Assembly (NCBI GenBank): GCA_001600495.1
Contig: BCKE01000007.1
Coordinates: forward strand, 811,316 to 875,315
DNA length: 64,000 nt
From: Pilasporangium apinafurcum
Lineage: Eukaryota; Oomycota; Peronosporomycetes; Pythiales; Pythiaceae
Direction of reading: 5' to 3'
A program made the position numbers and the translations under genes. Every line of letters starts with the position of its first letter. Positions within the stretch are counted from its first letter, which is position 1. Shown in pieces: positions 46,571 through 57,647 of this stretch. The notes beneath the pieces are model-generated. The model ran no database searches. It was not told the DNA's origin and worked only from the letters and a program-made list of their open reading frames with translations.

Positions 46571-47763
46571 TTAAGGGCATTCCGTTTGAAATGGCTGCAG
46601 TAATTGCAAAAACTTCTCTTTTTTCTTGCCACGTACCGCTTGGAGGTAATCGACAACAGTATCTCCATAGGAATCGACAATGCTTTGGTCAGCGCCAGCG
46701 TTAAGCAACACTTTGATGCAGGATACAGTTTCCCGTACGAAGGCCACGTGAAGCGGAGACCACCCGTTCATCTAATAAACACGGTGACATGCAATATTTG
46801 GGTAAAAGAGACGAGAGCGAAAAATTGCAGTGCGATCGATGTTTTCTTACATGATCCACTGCGTTCACCTCTGCCCCTTTGGTCAAAAGCAGCGTCAGTA
46901 TGTCGCTATGCCCTTGCGATGCAGCCCAATGCAAACCACTCCATCCATGCTGTGTCAACAAGTACGGCCATCCCGTTGCCAAATTCAGAAATTGGTTGAA
47001 CGAGTTTAATCAATAATACGAACACACAGACCTGGTCGGCGACATTGGCATCAACATCTTCACTGTCCAGCATCTCTCGTACTTTAGCTTTATCGCCACG
47101 ATAAACTGCACGCAGAAGCAGCTTGCTTTCGTTCGAATCACTAATTGTAGTGCGGAACGGGCCACCGGTTTGGCTTTTATTGTCACCATCATCACTTTCT
47201 TCATTAGGAATCCGACCTTTTTGTTTCTGCTTTTTGTGTTGTTTTGTCGTTTTTTCATTCTCATCATCATCTCCAAAGCTCGAGTATTCATCCTCATCGA
47301 GATCGATTTCTTTGGGCTTGCTTTGGGTGTTCGATTTCCTACTCTGCTCAATATTCGTCTGCAGGATCTGAGCTGCCTCTTGCTCTTCCTGCTGAAACTC
47401 TTTTACCGTTTCTGCCAAGACGCTGGCATGAATGCTCTCTTGTTCTTGTTTAACTTCTTTTGCGGTGACTGCTAACGCTGCCTCAACTCTCGCCCTGTCT
47501 GCTTCGTTTACCTCGTCCGCGAGTTGCTGCAACGATTTGGAAGCTGATGTATTAGTCGTCAAAATGTTCTTGCTTTGCTCTGCCTTGGCCACATCCATCA
47601 GTGTCACTGCTTTCTTTTGCATCATATCTGCTTGCTCCTTCGCCACGTCCATCAACGTAACTTGTGCATTGTCAATAGCTGTTCCTGCAGATGTTTGATC
47701 CTTTGCCTTTGACTGACCCATGCTTTTGGCGACATCAACGAGTGAAACGTTGGACATCGCCAT
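46571..47763 (-). CDS. ankyrin-repeat protein with three DVAK repeats
   Basis: Exons 47032-47763, 46851-46949 and 46571-46771 give 343 residues. The N-terminus holds three copies of a short unit, VSLVDVAKSM, VTLMDVAKEQ and VTLMDVAKAE, followed by a helical Glu/Gln-rich part and an acidic/Lys-rich linker. Two to three ankyrin repeats close the protein (SKLLLRAVYRGDKAKVREML, GWSGLHWAASQGHSD, GWSPLHVAFVRETVS). Partners are unknown. A TTTACAG just before the chosen ATG could be the acceptor of an unseen first exon. It lies 162 bp downstream of kinesin-12 on the same strand. Confidence 0.78.
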
Positions 47764-47924
47764 TGCTTCTGTAAACACACGATACCACATGCAAACATAT
47801 CAACACAACAAGATGCACATCAGCATATACAATATAAAACGTGATATGCATTTATCTTCATGGTACAAGTATGCTCTTCTTGACTTATTGATTTGAATAG
47901 TGAGTCGTTACAATACTTGACTTG

Positions 47925-50900
47925 CTATGCACCTTCAGTTTGGGTTCGCGGTCGTTTCTTATTTGGTTTCGGTGATGGACTTCGCAACGTTTTCACGCCA
48001 GCACTCAGTTTCTGTCGATTCACCATCTTCTGTGATGCGGAAGAAATTACGGATGGCCCCGGCGAAACATTCGAGTCCGTGTCGATGTTTTCTTTCTCCT
48101 TCAGCGCGCGCTCCATCTTCTCAACAAGGCATTGCAATCGAAATTTTTCGTCTGTCAGTTGACGAACCTCTCCCAACAGACGATTATTCTCTTCCTTCAC
48201 TTTGATATGATGCTGAATTTTTTGGCGATTGTTCTGATGTCCCACGAGCTTGTCATTCTCTTTTGAGACAACATCGAGCCGCTGAGTCAACGTTTGTACT
48301 TCCTTGCGCAGCTTTTGCTTTTCTTTTGCAAGCTGGATTTTCAGTAACTCTAGCTCTTCCTTGCGCTTGCGGCATTCAGCGAATTCAGTTTTAATTGCAT
48401 TGAGCTCTTTTTGGGTGGTCAAGAATGCATTCTTATGTTCTTCTGCCTTTTCTAGCTCCGCTTCGACCCGTTTCTCTTTTCTTTCAATTTCAGCAGAACG
48501 ATTTTTGAGGTCTTCATCCATGTTTTCTATCTTAGCTTTCGTGTGCTTGTCGTCCTTGAGCAATAAATTTTCATGAAGTGCTGCATCCAGTTTTGCATGA
48601 AGCTTTGTAAGTTCGGCCTCGAGCTCGGTAATTCGGCTGTCTTTGGCCAAGATCTCATCCTTTGTCTTGCTCGCTACTTCGATCGATTGTTTTAATTGAT
48701 GCTGAAGTTTGTCGGACGTTTCGCAGCTGACTTTCAGCTTTGTCTGCTTTTCTTCAAGTGCTAGACCCAGCTGCTCAGCTTTATACACCAACTGCTGGTT
48801 CACATTCTGAAGCTGCATTGAATTTTGCTCACTTTCTTCTAATTGTCGATGCAGAGATCTCTTTTCAGATTGGAAGTTGCGCTCTAGCTCGACCTGCGCC
48901 GCATTTTTTTCTTCAATTAACTGTTCCAGATCCTTCAATTGAAGGTGAATTGCCTCCATTTCTGCTTCGTGATCTGTGCGCTTTGCATCCCAATCAGCCT
49001 CATGCTTTCGAATACACTCCTGTAATGACGAAACTTTATTTTCTCTGTCACTAACCACCGCGTTCTTCTCCCGGAGTTGTTTCTCAAGATTTACAACAAG
49101 TGATTGCTGGTCCTGAAGAGTGTGCTCAAGATCAGCTTTTTGTGCAGTAATGTCTCTCAACATGCTGGCTTTACCATCAAAGTCGCCCTGTAATTGCGTT
49201 AACTTATCCTGGAGCACTGCCAACTTCTCACTCCACACCCCACTTTGCCGATCCCATTCGCGTTGTTTGGCAACAAATTGAGCCTCCAGGTCGCTCTTGT
49301 CGACTTGCTTGTCATGAAATTGCTTTTCTAGGTGGCAGTTTTCACTTTCAAGTCGAGAAATATTTATTTCCATCGCTTCAATGCTTTTCTTATCAGCTTC
49401 GATCTTGAGGCACTGGCGAGTAATCTCGGCTTTTGCTGCATCAATCTCACCATTAAGCGCCTTCAACTTGTTATTTAATTCATGTTCTCTTACTTCATAG
49501 TCGGAGATTTCTGAATCAAATCTCTTACTGAGAGACTGAAGCTCTGCTGTCTTCGATGAAAGCTCGTTTTGATACTGCTCACATCTTGCAATTGACTTTG
49601 TCAACTGGGCCATTAGTGACGCTTTTTCTTCGGTCACCAAGTCTCTCTGTTTCATCTCCGATGCTAAAGATTCACTCAATTTGTTCTTCTCATTGATCAA
49701 GCTGGCGATGGAGGACTCTTTATTGCCCAGGCGGACATTTAACTGGGACATTTCTTCTTTGAGAGAAAGTATGGAAGCTTCAGCCGCTTTTCCTTCTTCC
49801 AACAGAGTTTCCTTTTCCTGAATTTTGCTAGATAACTGAGATGATAACTCAACATTCTCTTTTTTCAGCTGCGAAACTAGTTCACTGGCTGAACGGAGTT
49901 CGTCCTCAACGTGCTTGAGCTTTTTCTCGAATGAGTCGCATGTTGCAATAAACTGTTGCTTTTCGTCGAATTCCTTGCGTTTTTCCTCCTTCAGCAGCTT
50001 AATTTTATTACTCAAATTACGATTATTTCCCGTCAAATCGTTAATAAGTTCCGATTTCGTAGATATATCACTCTCCAAAACATGAATTTGTTTGGCAGTC
50101 GAATCTACGAGTTCTTTGGCTTTTTCTTCGAGCATAGCAATGGTTTGCGCTTTTGTTTCGACGATCTTCTTTTGATTGCCAATATCTTCCTCTAGCTTAT
50201 TCACTTGAGTTGTAAAGAGTGTGATGGCTTCGTCTTTCTGCATATTCCCTTTCTGTAGCTTTTGACATTGTTCATCCATTTTGCTTAATTGTTGCTTGAG
50301 TTCGTTTACGGTTGTTGACAGTTGTTCAGCATGCTCATTCAATTTACATATTTCATTCTCTCTCGATAATTTCTCGTTGCGAAGTTGCTCCAGGGCCTTC
50401 ACAGTGCATTTCAATTCCTGTTGCGTATCGCAAAGCTTACCACGTATATCTCGTATCATTTCATCCTTTACTTGAAGCTGTTGATCTGCCTGCTCTTTTA
50501 TGGCATTTGTTGCAGTATTCAAGCGTTCCAATTCTTCACGATGCGCATGACGAAGATCTTCCAACAACTTTTCCATGTCTCCTTTTGCCGTTTCTAACTC
50601 GGCTTTTGCAAGTTCAAAGGAATCGTTTAGTTGTTTAATTTCTGTCTCGAAGGAGGTTGTCATTTCGGAAAACTTCACGTCTTGTTGCTTCTTACTTTCG
50701 TTTGTTGTCATCTTGAAACATTCAAATTCATTTCGCACTGATTCATGTTCAGCTTCCAACGCATGAAGCACTTCATTGTGCAAACGTTGAGTCTCGATAG
50801 TCTTGGCTTCATTATCGCGCTGAGCCGCGTCAAATTCTTTTCTTAAATTGTCGAGCTCTTGCTGTTTCTCTGCCAAGTCACGTTTGAATTGTGCAGTTAG

Positions 50901-53900
50901 CTCTTTTCTTTCATCTCTTGCACATTGTTCAAGCGATTTTATCGTTTCTGCATGTCTCAAAGAGATTCTTGTTGCATCTTCTTCCAGCTGCCGGTTAAGC
51001 ACTGTCATCTCATCGCACTTTTGGTCTAATGCAGACTTATCGTTTAACAGTTTAACCTTGGTTCGAGAAAGCGTGTCCAGATCACTCTCTAACATCGTGA
51101 TTTGATTCGATAAATTCTTGATTTGCTGGTTGGCTGTTTCTAAAGAGTCTCGTGCATTGTCTAGATCCAAAGTTACAGCTTGGTTGCGTTCTTCAAGCTG
51201 ATGAGCTTTTGCTTGTACTTTAGCCAAAACACTTTCAGTTTCGACTTTCTGCTCTTCAACTCTCTTTAAACTTTCCTCGGTGGATTGGAAATTTGACTTG
51301 AGTGATTCCGTCTCATTTTGTAGTGATGCAATATGATTTACGGACTGAGAAAGCGAAGCTTGAAGATCAGCATTTGCTTTTTCACACTCTGCTAGCTTTT
51401 GAGCGAGTTCACTCAGCTCGCTCTCAAAATTCGTCTTCATGTTGGCTACTTCTTCGGCATGTTGGTCAGCAACCTCAACCGCTGTCATCTGTGCTGCTTC
51501 AAGCATTTTCGACTTTTGTTCTAGCTTATCTGTCAGTTTTGCGCACTCTTTAGTGCTTTCATCCTTGTACGCGTCAAACGATTTGATGAGGTTCTTATAC
51601 GCACACTTTTGACTTTCGTATTTGGCGGACAATGAAAATGTTTCAGCAACCTTTGCCTTCAGTTGAGCGGCAAGTTCTTTAGACATGCGTTCGAACTCGT
51701 CGTGAGCAGGAACAATGCGCTGCATGTCGTTCTTCATGCAATCATACTTCTGTGTAAGTTCCTGTCGTGCTGTGTTGGAATCCGCCAACTTCATCTCAAA
51801 CTCAAGCTTAAGCTCTTCCCTTGCTCGTTCGTTATGCACTGTAATGTCTGCAATCTGGGATTTTGCTTCCATTAGTAGTCGTTGTGTCACAAGTAGCTCT
51901 TGTTCAGCTTGGTGAAGTGCGTTTTTAGTTTCCATCAGTTGCAAATTCATTTCTTTCTGTTGGATATTCCACGCTGCTTCCCGCTGCTTGAGCTGGAGTA
52001 ATTCATGCGACGTGTCAGCTGCTTGTTGTTCCAGATTCGCTTGAATAGATAGTAAAGTATTCGACTTGGACTCGTATTCATATTCCTTCTGTTTCACAGC
52101 TTCTCTCAGCTGAATTGTGAAATGTTCGGAATGACTTTCAACTATTTCTTCATTGTTATTTTTGTCATTTTTGAGCATTTGTTGATGGAGTTTATCCTGC
52201 AGTACATGCTTGTCGCGAACGATGTGGGCTAATTGTCGCGTCAACGTCAAGAGCATCATGTTAAGGTTCTCGATTTCGCCATCTATTTGACTGTTTGAGC
52301 CAACTGCACCACTTAAAACTCGACTTCGTTGAACCTCGTCTTGTAGCTGAGCAAAGTTTTCTTCCATGTCTTCGTACTTGATTCGCCATTCTATCGCATC
52401 TACCGACGGCTCATATTCACTAATATTTCCATCATCCCCCGAAGAAGCTTTATTTACGCCCCGTAATCGATGCATCATTTTCAGATATGCGATGCTTTTT
52501 TTCATTTCGGAACAAAGAGTCTTTAGTCGTTCTTCACGAAGTTGAAGATGTTCATATGAGCGTTTGAGCGTCCCATTTTTTTCGAGTGAATGTGCAAGAG
52601 CTTCTTCAAGTTCCCTGAAACGGCTATCTACGACTGGATCACAATGCATCGCGACTCTCATCGACGGACTTCCTGGAATTCTAACCCCACTGAAAGTAAC
52701 TGTTGGCTGTACCAAGTTTCGTGTATCTGACAGACTTCTGGTACTTTCCATTTGCGCTTGATGCAACTGTCGACGCAGACGTTGTATCTCCTCCTGCAAC
52801 ATGGATACACTTCCTGACGCATCCTCGTTGATGACGGCATTGTTACGAATTAATTTTGCACGTTGTGCAAATTTAAGTGTCGATAGAGTTTCATACGATG
52901 AATCTTCTGCTGGTGAGATCGCTGCAATCATGAACGTCTTCGAGTTCCCACCTAGTGAATCTTTCAGTAGGAACGTTAGCTTCGAATCACGGTAATGCAC
53001 ATGTCGGTTTTTCCCTGCAGACTGCTCCACAAGTCCCATGATCACATTCCCAAGAGCAGACAGCGACTTGTTGATACTTCCTGCTTCTTTCAACCGCTCC
53101 CCTGCAGCTTCAGTGTTTCGTTGCCGCTCCGATCCAGCAAGATCTACCAAGTTAAAGCGGGAGGATCGAATCTTGGTGATCCCTTCGGCAGTCGTTTCTC
53201 TCGACTGGATCTGCAGAATAAACACACTGTGTGAACGACTACTTTCGCGATTCATCGCAGTTTGTCCCACTCGACGATTTTGGGTTCCCACAGTCATAAG
53301 CTCTCCCGCTTGCTTGGCATCAGACACTACACTCTCAATCAATCCTTCCACGAATACGCCCTTCCGACCATTTTCACGCAACTGCAAGCCAGTTGCGTCT
53401 TTTGCGCTCCCACCATCCAAGAGATCGTACACACGCTCGTTATAAATCTCCAAAAATGAACACGCAAACGTGTGTTGCACATTCATAGAGTTGCTATCGC
53501 TACTGTCAACGGAGTCCACGCATTTGTCAAACAGGAAATCAAACACACGCGGCACCAACCCACGCAAGTTCCGCTCTCTGTCCGTGAGGTTGTGTGCTTG
53601 CGAATCGATCACTGCGTCGGGTCCTTGCATTGTGAACGTCTTTCCAGAACCTGTTTGTCCATAAGCAAAGATTGTGCCATTGTAGCCTTGTAAACATGCG
53701 CGAGTGATCGGTACACCGACATGCTCAAACACATCGTTCTGAGTCGATTGTTCTCCAAACACACGATCAAATGTGAACGTCTTTGGCGTGCCATGTTTGC
53801 TATGCAAGAACAGCGTTTGTTGCAATGGATCGCTTGCAGGTACGGTAATACACTTCTTCGCAAATGTGGCCGCGTTGGTCAAACCATCCGTTTCGCGTTC

Positions 53901-53951
53901 GTTTGGTGGTCGGACGCGGCAAAATACTTTGACGTTTGCATCCTCCGCCAT
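47925..53951 (-). CDS. KIF15-like: kinesin-12-like motor with giant coiled coil
   Basis: A single uninterrupted exon encodes 2008 residues. The motor occupies about 1-375: KVFCRVRPPNERE at the start, P-loop GQTGSGKT (about 96), NRESSRSH, DLAGSERQRNTEA and FAQRAKLIRNNAVINED at the neck. The last pattern and the N-RGLVPR segment favour kinesin-12 (KIF15/POK). The rest is almost continuous heptad coiled coil up to a basic tail (KTLRSPSPKPNKKRPR). Kinesin-12 proteins act in spindle maintenance and, in plants, in division-plane positioning. A 6-kb intron-free gene is striking among intron-rich neighbours. Confidence 0.9.
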   Translation of the reverse strand: MAEDANVKVFCRVRPPNERETDGLTNAATFAKKCITVPASDPLQQTLFLHSKHGTPKTFTFDRVFGEQSTQNDVFEHVGVPITRACLQGYNGTIFAYGQTGSGKTFTMQGPDAVIDSQAHNLTDRERNLRGLVPRVFDFLFDKCVDSVDSSDSNSMNVQHTFACSFLEIYNERVYDLLDGGSAKDATGLQLRENGRKGVFVEGLIESVVSDAKQAGELMTVGTQNRRVGQTAMNRESSRSHSVFILQIQSRETTAEGITKIRSSRFNLVDLAGSERQRNTEAAGERLKEAGSINKSLSALGNVIMGLVEQSAGKNRHVHYRDSKLTFLLKDSLGGNSKTFMIAAISPAEDSSYETLSTLKFAQRAKLIRNNAVINEDASGSVSMLQEEIQRLRRQLHQAQMESTRSLSDTRNLVQPTVTFSGVRIPGSPSMRVAMHCDPVVDSRFRELEEALAHSLEKNGTLKRSYEHLQLREERLKTLCSEMKKSIAYLKMMHRLRGVNKASSGDDGNISEYEPSVDAIEWRIKYEDMEENFAQLQDEVQRSRVLSGAVGSNSQIDGEIENLNMMLLTLTRQLAHIVRDKHVLQDKLHQQMLKNDKNNNEEIVESHSEHFTIQLREAVKQKEYEYESKSNTLLSIQANLEQQAADTSHELLQLKQREAAWNIQQKEMNLQLMETKNALHQAEQELLVTQRLLMEAKSQIADITVHNERAREELKLEFEMKLADSNTARQELTQKYDCMKNDMQRIVPAHDEFERMSKELAAQLKAKVAETFSLSAKYESQKCAYKNLIKSFDAYKDESTKECAKLTDKLEQKSKMLEAAQMTAVEVADQHAEEVANMKTNFESELSELAQKLAECEKANADLQASLSQSVNHIASLQNETESLKSNFQSTEESLKRVEEQKVETESVLAKVQAKAHQLEERNQAVTLDLDNARDSLETANQQIKNLSNQITMLESDLDTLSRTKVKLLNDKSALDQKCDEMTVLNRQLEEDATRISLRHAETIKSLEQCARDERKELTAQFKRDLAEKQQELDNLRKEFDAAQRDNEAKTIETQRLHNEVLHALEAEHESVRNEFECFKMTTNESKKQQDVKFSEMTTSFETEIKQLNDSFELAKAELETAKGDMEKLLEDLRHAHREELERLNTATNAIKEQADQQLQVKDEMIRDIRGKLCDTQQELKCTVKALEQLRNEKLSRENEICKLNEHAEQLSTTVNELKQQLSKMDEQCQKLQKGNMQKDEAITLFTTQVNKLEEDIGNQKKIVETKAQTIAMLEEKAKELVDSTAKQIHVLESDISTKSELINDLTGNNRNLSNKIKLLKEEKRKEFDEKQQFIATCDSFEKKLKHVEDELRSASELVSQLKKENVELSSQLSSKIQEKETLLEEGKAAEASILSLKEEMSQLNVRLGNKESSIASLINEKNKLSESLASEMKQRDLVTEEKASLMAQLTKSIARCEQYQNELSSKTAELQSLSKRFDSEISDYEVREHELNNKLKALNGEIDAAKAEITRQCLKIEADKKSIEAMEINISRLESENCHLEKQFHDKQVDKSDLEAQFVAKQREWDRQSGVWSEKLAVLQDKLTQLQGDFDGKASMLRDITAQKADLEHTLQDQQSLVVNLEKQLREKNAVVSDRENKVSSLQECIRKHEADWDAKRTDHEAEMEAIHLQLKDLEQLIEEKNAAQVELERNFQSEKRSLHRQLEESEQNSMQLQNVNQQLVYKAEQLGLALEEKQTKLKVSCETSDKLQHQLKQSIEVASKTKDEILAKDSRITELEAELTKLHAKLDAALHENLLLKDDKHTKAKIENMDEDLKNRSAEIERKEKRVEAELEKAEEHKNAFLTTQKELNAIKTEFAECRKRKEELELLKIQLAKEKQKLRKEVQTLTQRLDVVSKENDKLVGHQNNRQKIQHHIKVKEENNRLLGEVRQLTDEKFRLQCLVEKMERALKEKENIDTDSNVSPGPSVISSASQKMVNRQKLSAGVKTLRSPSPKPNKKRPRTQTEGA

Positions 53952-54552
53952 GCTGAATATATATATACCGTTGGCTGGCTGGCTGGCTACGTTGTCTGGT
54001 TAAGTAATAATTTATTGATTGCTGTTGTATACAGACGGATCTTGATGGATAAACTGCGCTAGAGACTGCGTGCTCTTGTTGCTATTCTCGCTTCTTCCGC
54101 TTCACGCTTCTTGCGGATTTTCCAAAAGCCAAACTTCAAATTTGATTTCTCCACCCCGCGCCAAAAAATGCAAGCATTTAAAAAAAATAAATTATAAAAA
54201 ATTAGGAGTTTAACTATTGAAATTTACCTCAAAATTTGTAATATATGTGGGTCACATCTAAAACGGTCGATGAGTTGCCATCAACGGCCAGAAATGACGG
54301 TGTCAACATGTTGATTATCACTTGACGATTGGCATGAAAAGAAAGATGAAATATAATGCCTACTGCACTCATATTAAAGATTTCTGTAGATCCATCCACT
54401 GGACAAAATCAATGATAAAAAACGGAATATGCTGGATCAGTGCCATGGAAACTCGTATTTTTGTTTCAGGATTACACAGAGTTTGCACAGGAAAATCCGC
54501 TAAAAACCAATTGTATCGTGACCAGAGTAACGTGAACAAATTATCAGTGCAC
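53952..54552. other. intergenic, no gene seen
   Basis: 601 bp between the kinesin-12 start and the H-protein stop. It contains a TA dinucleotide run at 53956-53968 close to the kinesin start, possibly promoter sequence. Confidence 0.5.
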
Positions 54553-55276
54553 TTAGTGTTCCTCATTTTCGCAGTGTTCTTTGTAGGCGGCTTCGTCCAT
54601 GAGATCATCGAGGTCCGATTCGTTTTCAACCTATTCCCAACATAAGGTTAGACAAAAGAGAAACATATTATACAAGAGACGATGAAATTGGTGCCAACCT
54701 CGATCTTGATGAACCATCCGCCAGTCATAGCTTCTTCGTTGACCAGGTGAGGGTTCTCACTCAGCTCCTACACACCACACATCAAAACATCAGTTTACAA
54801 ATAGTTCAACTGCATGATCACACATTGACATACCTCGTTGATAGCAATGACCTTGCCACCAGCTGGGGTGTATACGTCACTCGCAGCCTTGACGGATTCA
54901 ACAGCGCCAAAAGGATCACTAGAATTATCATACATCCAGTATCCATCCACATATGACAGGTAAGCATTTTACTTCGTCTCCACCACATTTACTGTAGCTA
55001 TAATACAACAAGCGCGTACCCTTTCGCGAATGTTTCGCCAACTGATGGCAAATCCACATACACGACATCGCCCAACGAGTTTTGCGCGAAATCGGTGATG
55101 CCAATGGTCGCTTCCTTGCCGTTCAGCGTGACGTACTCGTGTTGCTTGGTGTACTTGGTCGAGAAGAACGCAACCGCTGGGCGCTGCGAGGCCGCACGCC
55201 AGGAAGCAGGGGTCACAAATCCTGATGCGCGTCCCGCGAAGGACTTGGAGAGCACAGACGCTACACGGAGAGCCAT
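54553..55276 (-). CDS. GCSH: glycine cleavage system H protein (mitochondrial)
   Basis: Exons 55020-55276, 54834-54918, 54699-54767 and 54553-54630 give 162 residues. An Arg/Ser/Ala-rich presequence (about 1-40) leads into [10 protein letters not shown] and [20 protein letters not shown]. The lipoylated lysine is in [10 protein letters not shown], and NPHLVNEE with GGWFIKIE complete the fold. The H protein carries the aminomethyl group between the P, T and L proteins of glycine cleavage. Divergent from the pseudouridine synthase gene, 298 bp apart. Confidence 0.96.
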
Positions 55277-55574
55277 TCTATGGTGTTCACTTGGTTCCAG
55301 TGATCTCTAATCTAATCTTGTGATTTCGATGCTGCCGTTGTCCGTCCCACCACCAGGAACGATAGGCAGTCGAGGTTTTTTACTGATATTGTTGCCTTTG
55401 ATTAGTCTGATGGATACTTTATCAGGACATGTACTAATTGAACTTATGCTAGATCCATACATCAAGATGAGGTTTTTCATAAAGTCTTTTATTCGGATGT
55501 AAAAGTGTACCATCATTGGAGGAGCGAAGAGCTCCGTAACGATCAAATTTGATTGACAAATTCGATTGCCCATC

Positions 55575-57547
55575 ATGATCGGTTGGCGCAACGATCGCGC
55601 GCTTGTACGCTCTGCGCTTCAGTTTAGACGGCGATGGCAGTGGTGGCATCAACCTCACGCAGTTGCAATTCCGTCATTGGTGGATCAACGATGGTTCGCA
55701 ACGGAACCATCGACGATGAACAAGCTGGTCAAACGCAAGGTTGCACTGGTTGCTGGGTACTTGGGCACAGGGTACCATGGCGTGCAACTGAACAAAGACG
55801 TCATGACTATTGAGAACGAGTTACGTCAGGCTATCTTCAAAGCTGGTGCTGTGCGCGAGTCCAATGCGGCCGATCTGGCCAAGATTGATTGGTCGCGCAG
55901 CAGTCGCACAGACAAAGGCGTGCATGCTGGTTGCATTGTGGTGCGTTTTGCATAATTCAGTGATGCTTTTATTACAGCGAAGTGACGCTTTACTGATGCA
56001 ATACATTCGCATGTGATTGTGTTTCTACGAGAATAGTTTTCCGGTAAATTGCTCATTGATGAGGAAAACAACGTCGACCCAGTAACCGGTCGTGTGAAGG
56101 GACTCGCAGAAGCACTGAACGCATCGCTCCCACCTACAATCCGCATTTTTTCGTGCACGCGGGTAAATAAGCGATTCTCAGCCCGAAAAAATTGCGTATT
56201 GCGTGAATATGAATACTTCATGCCACTGAAATTCCTTCAAGAAAGCGTTGTAGAAGCCCGCAAACTGAACTCGCCATTAGACGTCGAGGAAGCTGTAGAA
56301 GAGTTCTGTCGAGCACTTCGTCGCTACGAAGGAATTCACGATTTCCACAATTTTACCAAATCAAGATCACATTTTTACAAGCAACAAGCCAAGACTCGCA
56401 ATGGTCAAACACAGAGCCCAACAGTAACGGACGATGACAACGCAGAAGAAGATGAGGAGGAGGAAGAGGAAGAAGTGGCCAGCATAGAGATTGGTGATGA
56501 ACCCATTGAAGGCACGTCTCAATACGCTAACGAAGAAGGAACCATTCGTAAGACGTTGGCTCGGCATCGACGGTCGGTCTACTCCTGCTCAGGCAGTTTG
56601 ATTCATGATTTCTACGGAGAACCATACCTACGCGTACATATCGTCGGACAAGCGTTTCTACTGAACCAAATCCGGTGCATGGTCGGCGGCGCGCTCGCAG
56701 TAGCTACTAAAGGCATCTCTCGAACGATATTCGATGCTGCCTTAGGTGAGTCAGTTCTGTATATGTTCTCTGTTGCGCCTTGATCTTGAGTGACTTATGT
56801 CTGATGTTGCGTATGGTGATTCGTAGATACAAATCGAATTGTACGCATTCCAATTGCTCCAGCCGAGGGTCTCGTTTTGCTTAGCAGTTCGTTTGGTGGA
56901 AAACTGCACACGGTGTCACTGTATGCGGATCCGAACACTGCTCTCGCCAAGGAGCGCAAAGATCTCTCACATCGGATACTTTTGAATCGACGCGAAGATG
57001 AAGCCATGACAAAATTCCGAGAAGACGTGATCTACAAGGAAGTTGTGGGCTCGTGGGACGTGGATGAGAAAATGGATCGATGGTTGGCGTACTTGGAGCG
57101 TGCATACGAATCTAATGATCATCTCGATGAAGATGAATTGGCTGCTTCTCTACGTGAAGTCGATGCGTTACAGAAAGAACTGAAAAACAAGCGCCACTCC
57201 CGTATTCACCAGAATCGCCTTGAGCTCACTGAGGGCAATGTGCAACGCGGTTTACTACCGAAGCAGTTTACGACCAAGCTTTGTGTTCGGTTTGCAGTTG
57301 CACCAGGCATTTTCACATCTGATTTGCGTCGTGGTGTTGCTAAGGTGTGTATATATTTCCAGTCTGTCGCCTTAAAATATATATGTTTGCTGATCACTTA
57401 TCTCTCTGTTCGTTGCTGTAGCATCTGAAGATGGGGAAAATTCCGTTGGAGGCAACTGAGGAACAAGTTTTGGACTATATTGATCAGTACGGCGTTCAAA
57501 ATCTTGCTAAGGAAGGACGGAGACTCCGTCTTAGTATCCAACGATAA
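55575..57547 (+). CDS. PUS1: tRNA pseudouridine synthase, PUS1/TruA type
   Basis: Exons 55575-55940, 56037-56745, 56827-57344 and 57422-57547 join in phase to 572 residues. The catalytic Asp is in SRTDKGVHAG, and YLGTGYHGVQ, RKNCVLREYEYFMP, HDFHNFTKS and LLNQIRCMVGGAL are family landmarks. The enzyme converts uridines in tRNA (typically positions 27/28 and others) to pseudouridine. The first 45 residues are Arg/Trp-rich with no acidic residue before ATEP and may be a mitochondrial presequence; the internal ATG at MNKLVKRK would give a form without it. A run of Glu (about residues 270-285) interrupts the catalytic domain. Confidence 0.92.
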
Positions 57548-57647
57548 GGGTCAAAGAATCATATTACATAGTCACTAAAACTTCAGCTACTTGAAAGCAA
57601 AGCAAAATAGAGAGCTCCTTGCGTTGCTTTTCCATCGCTGAAATGCT

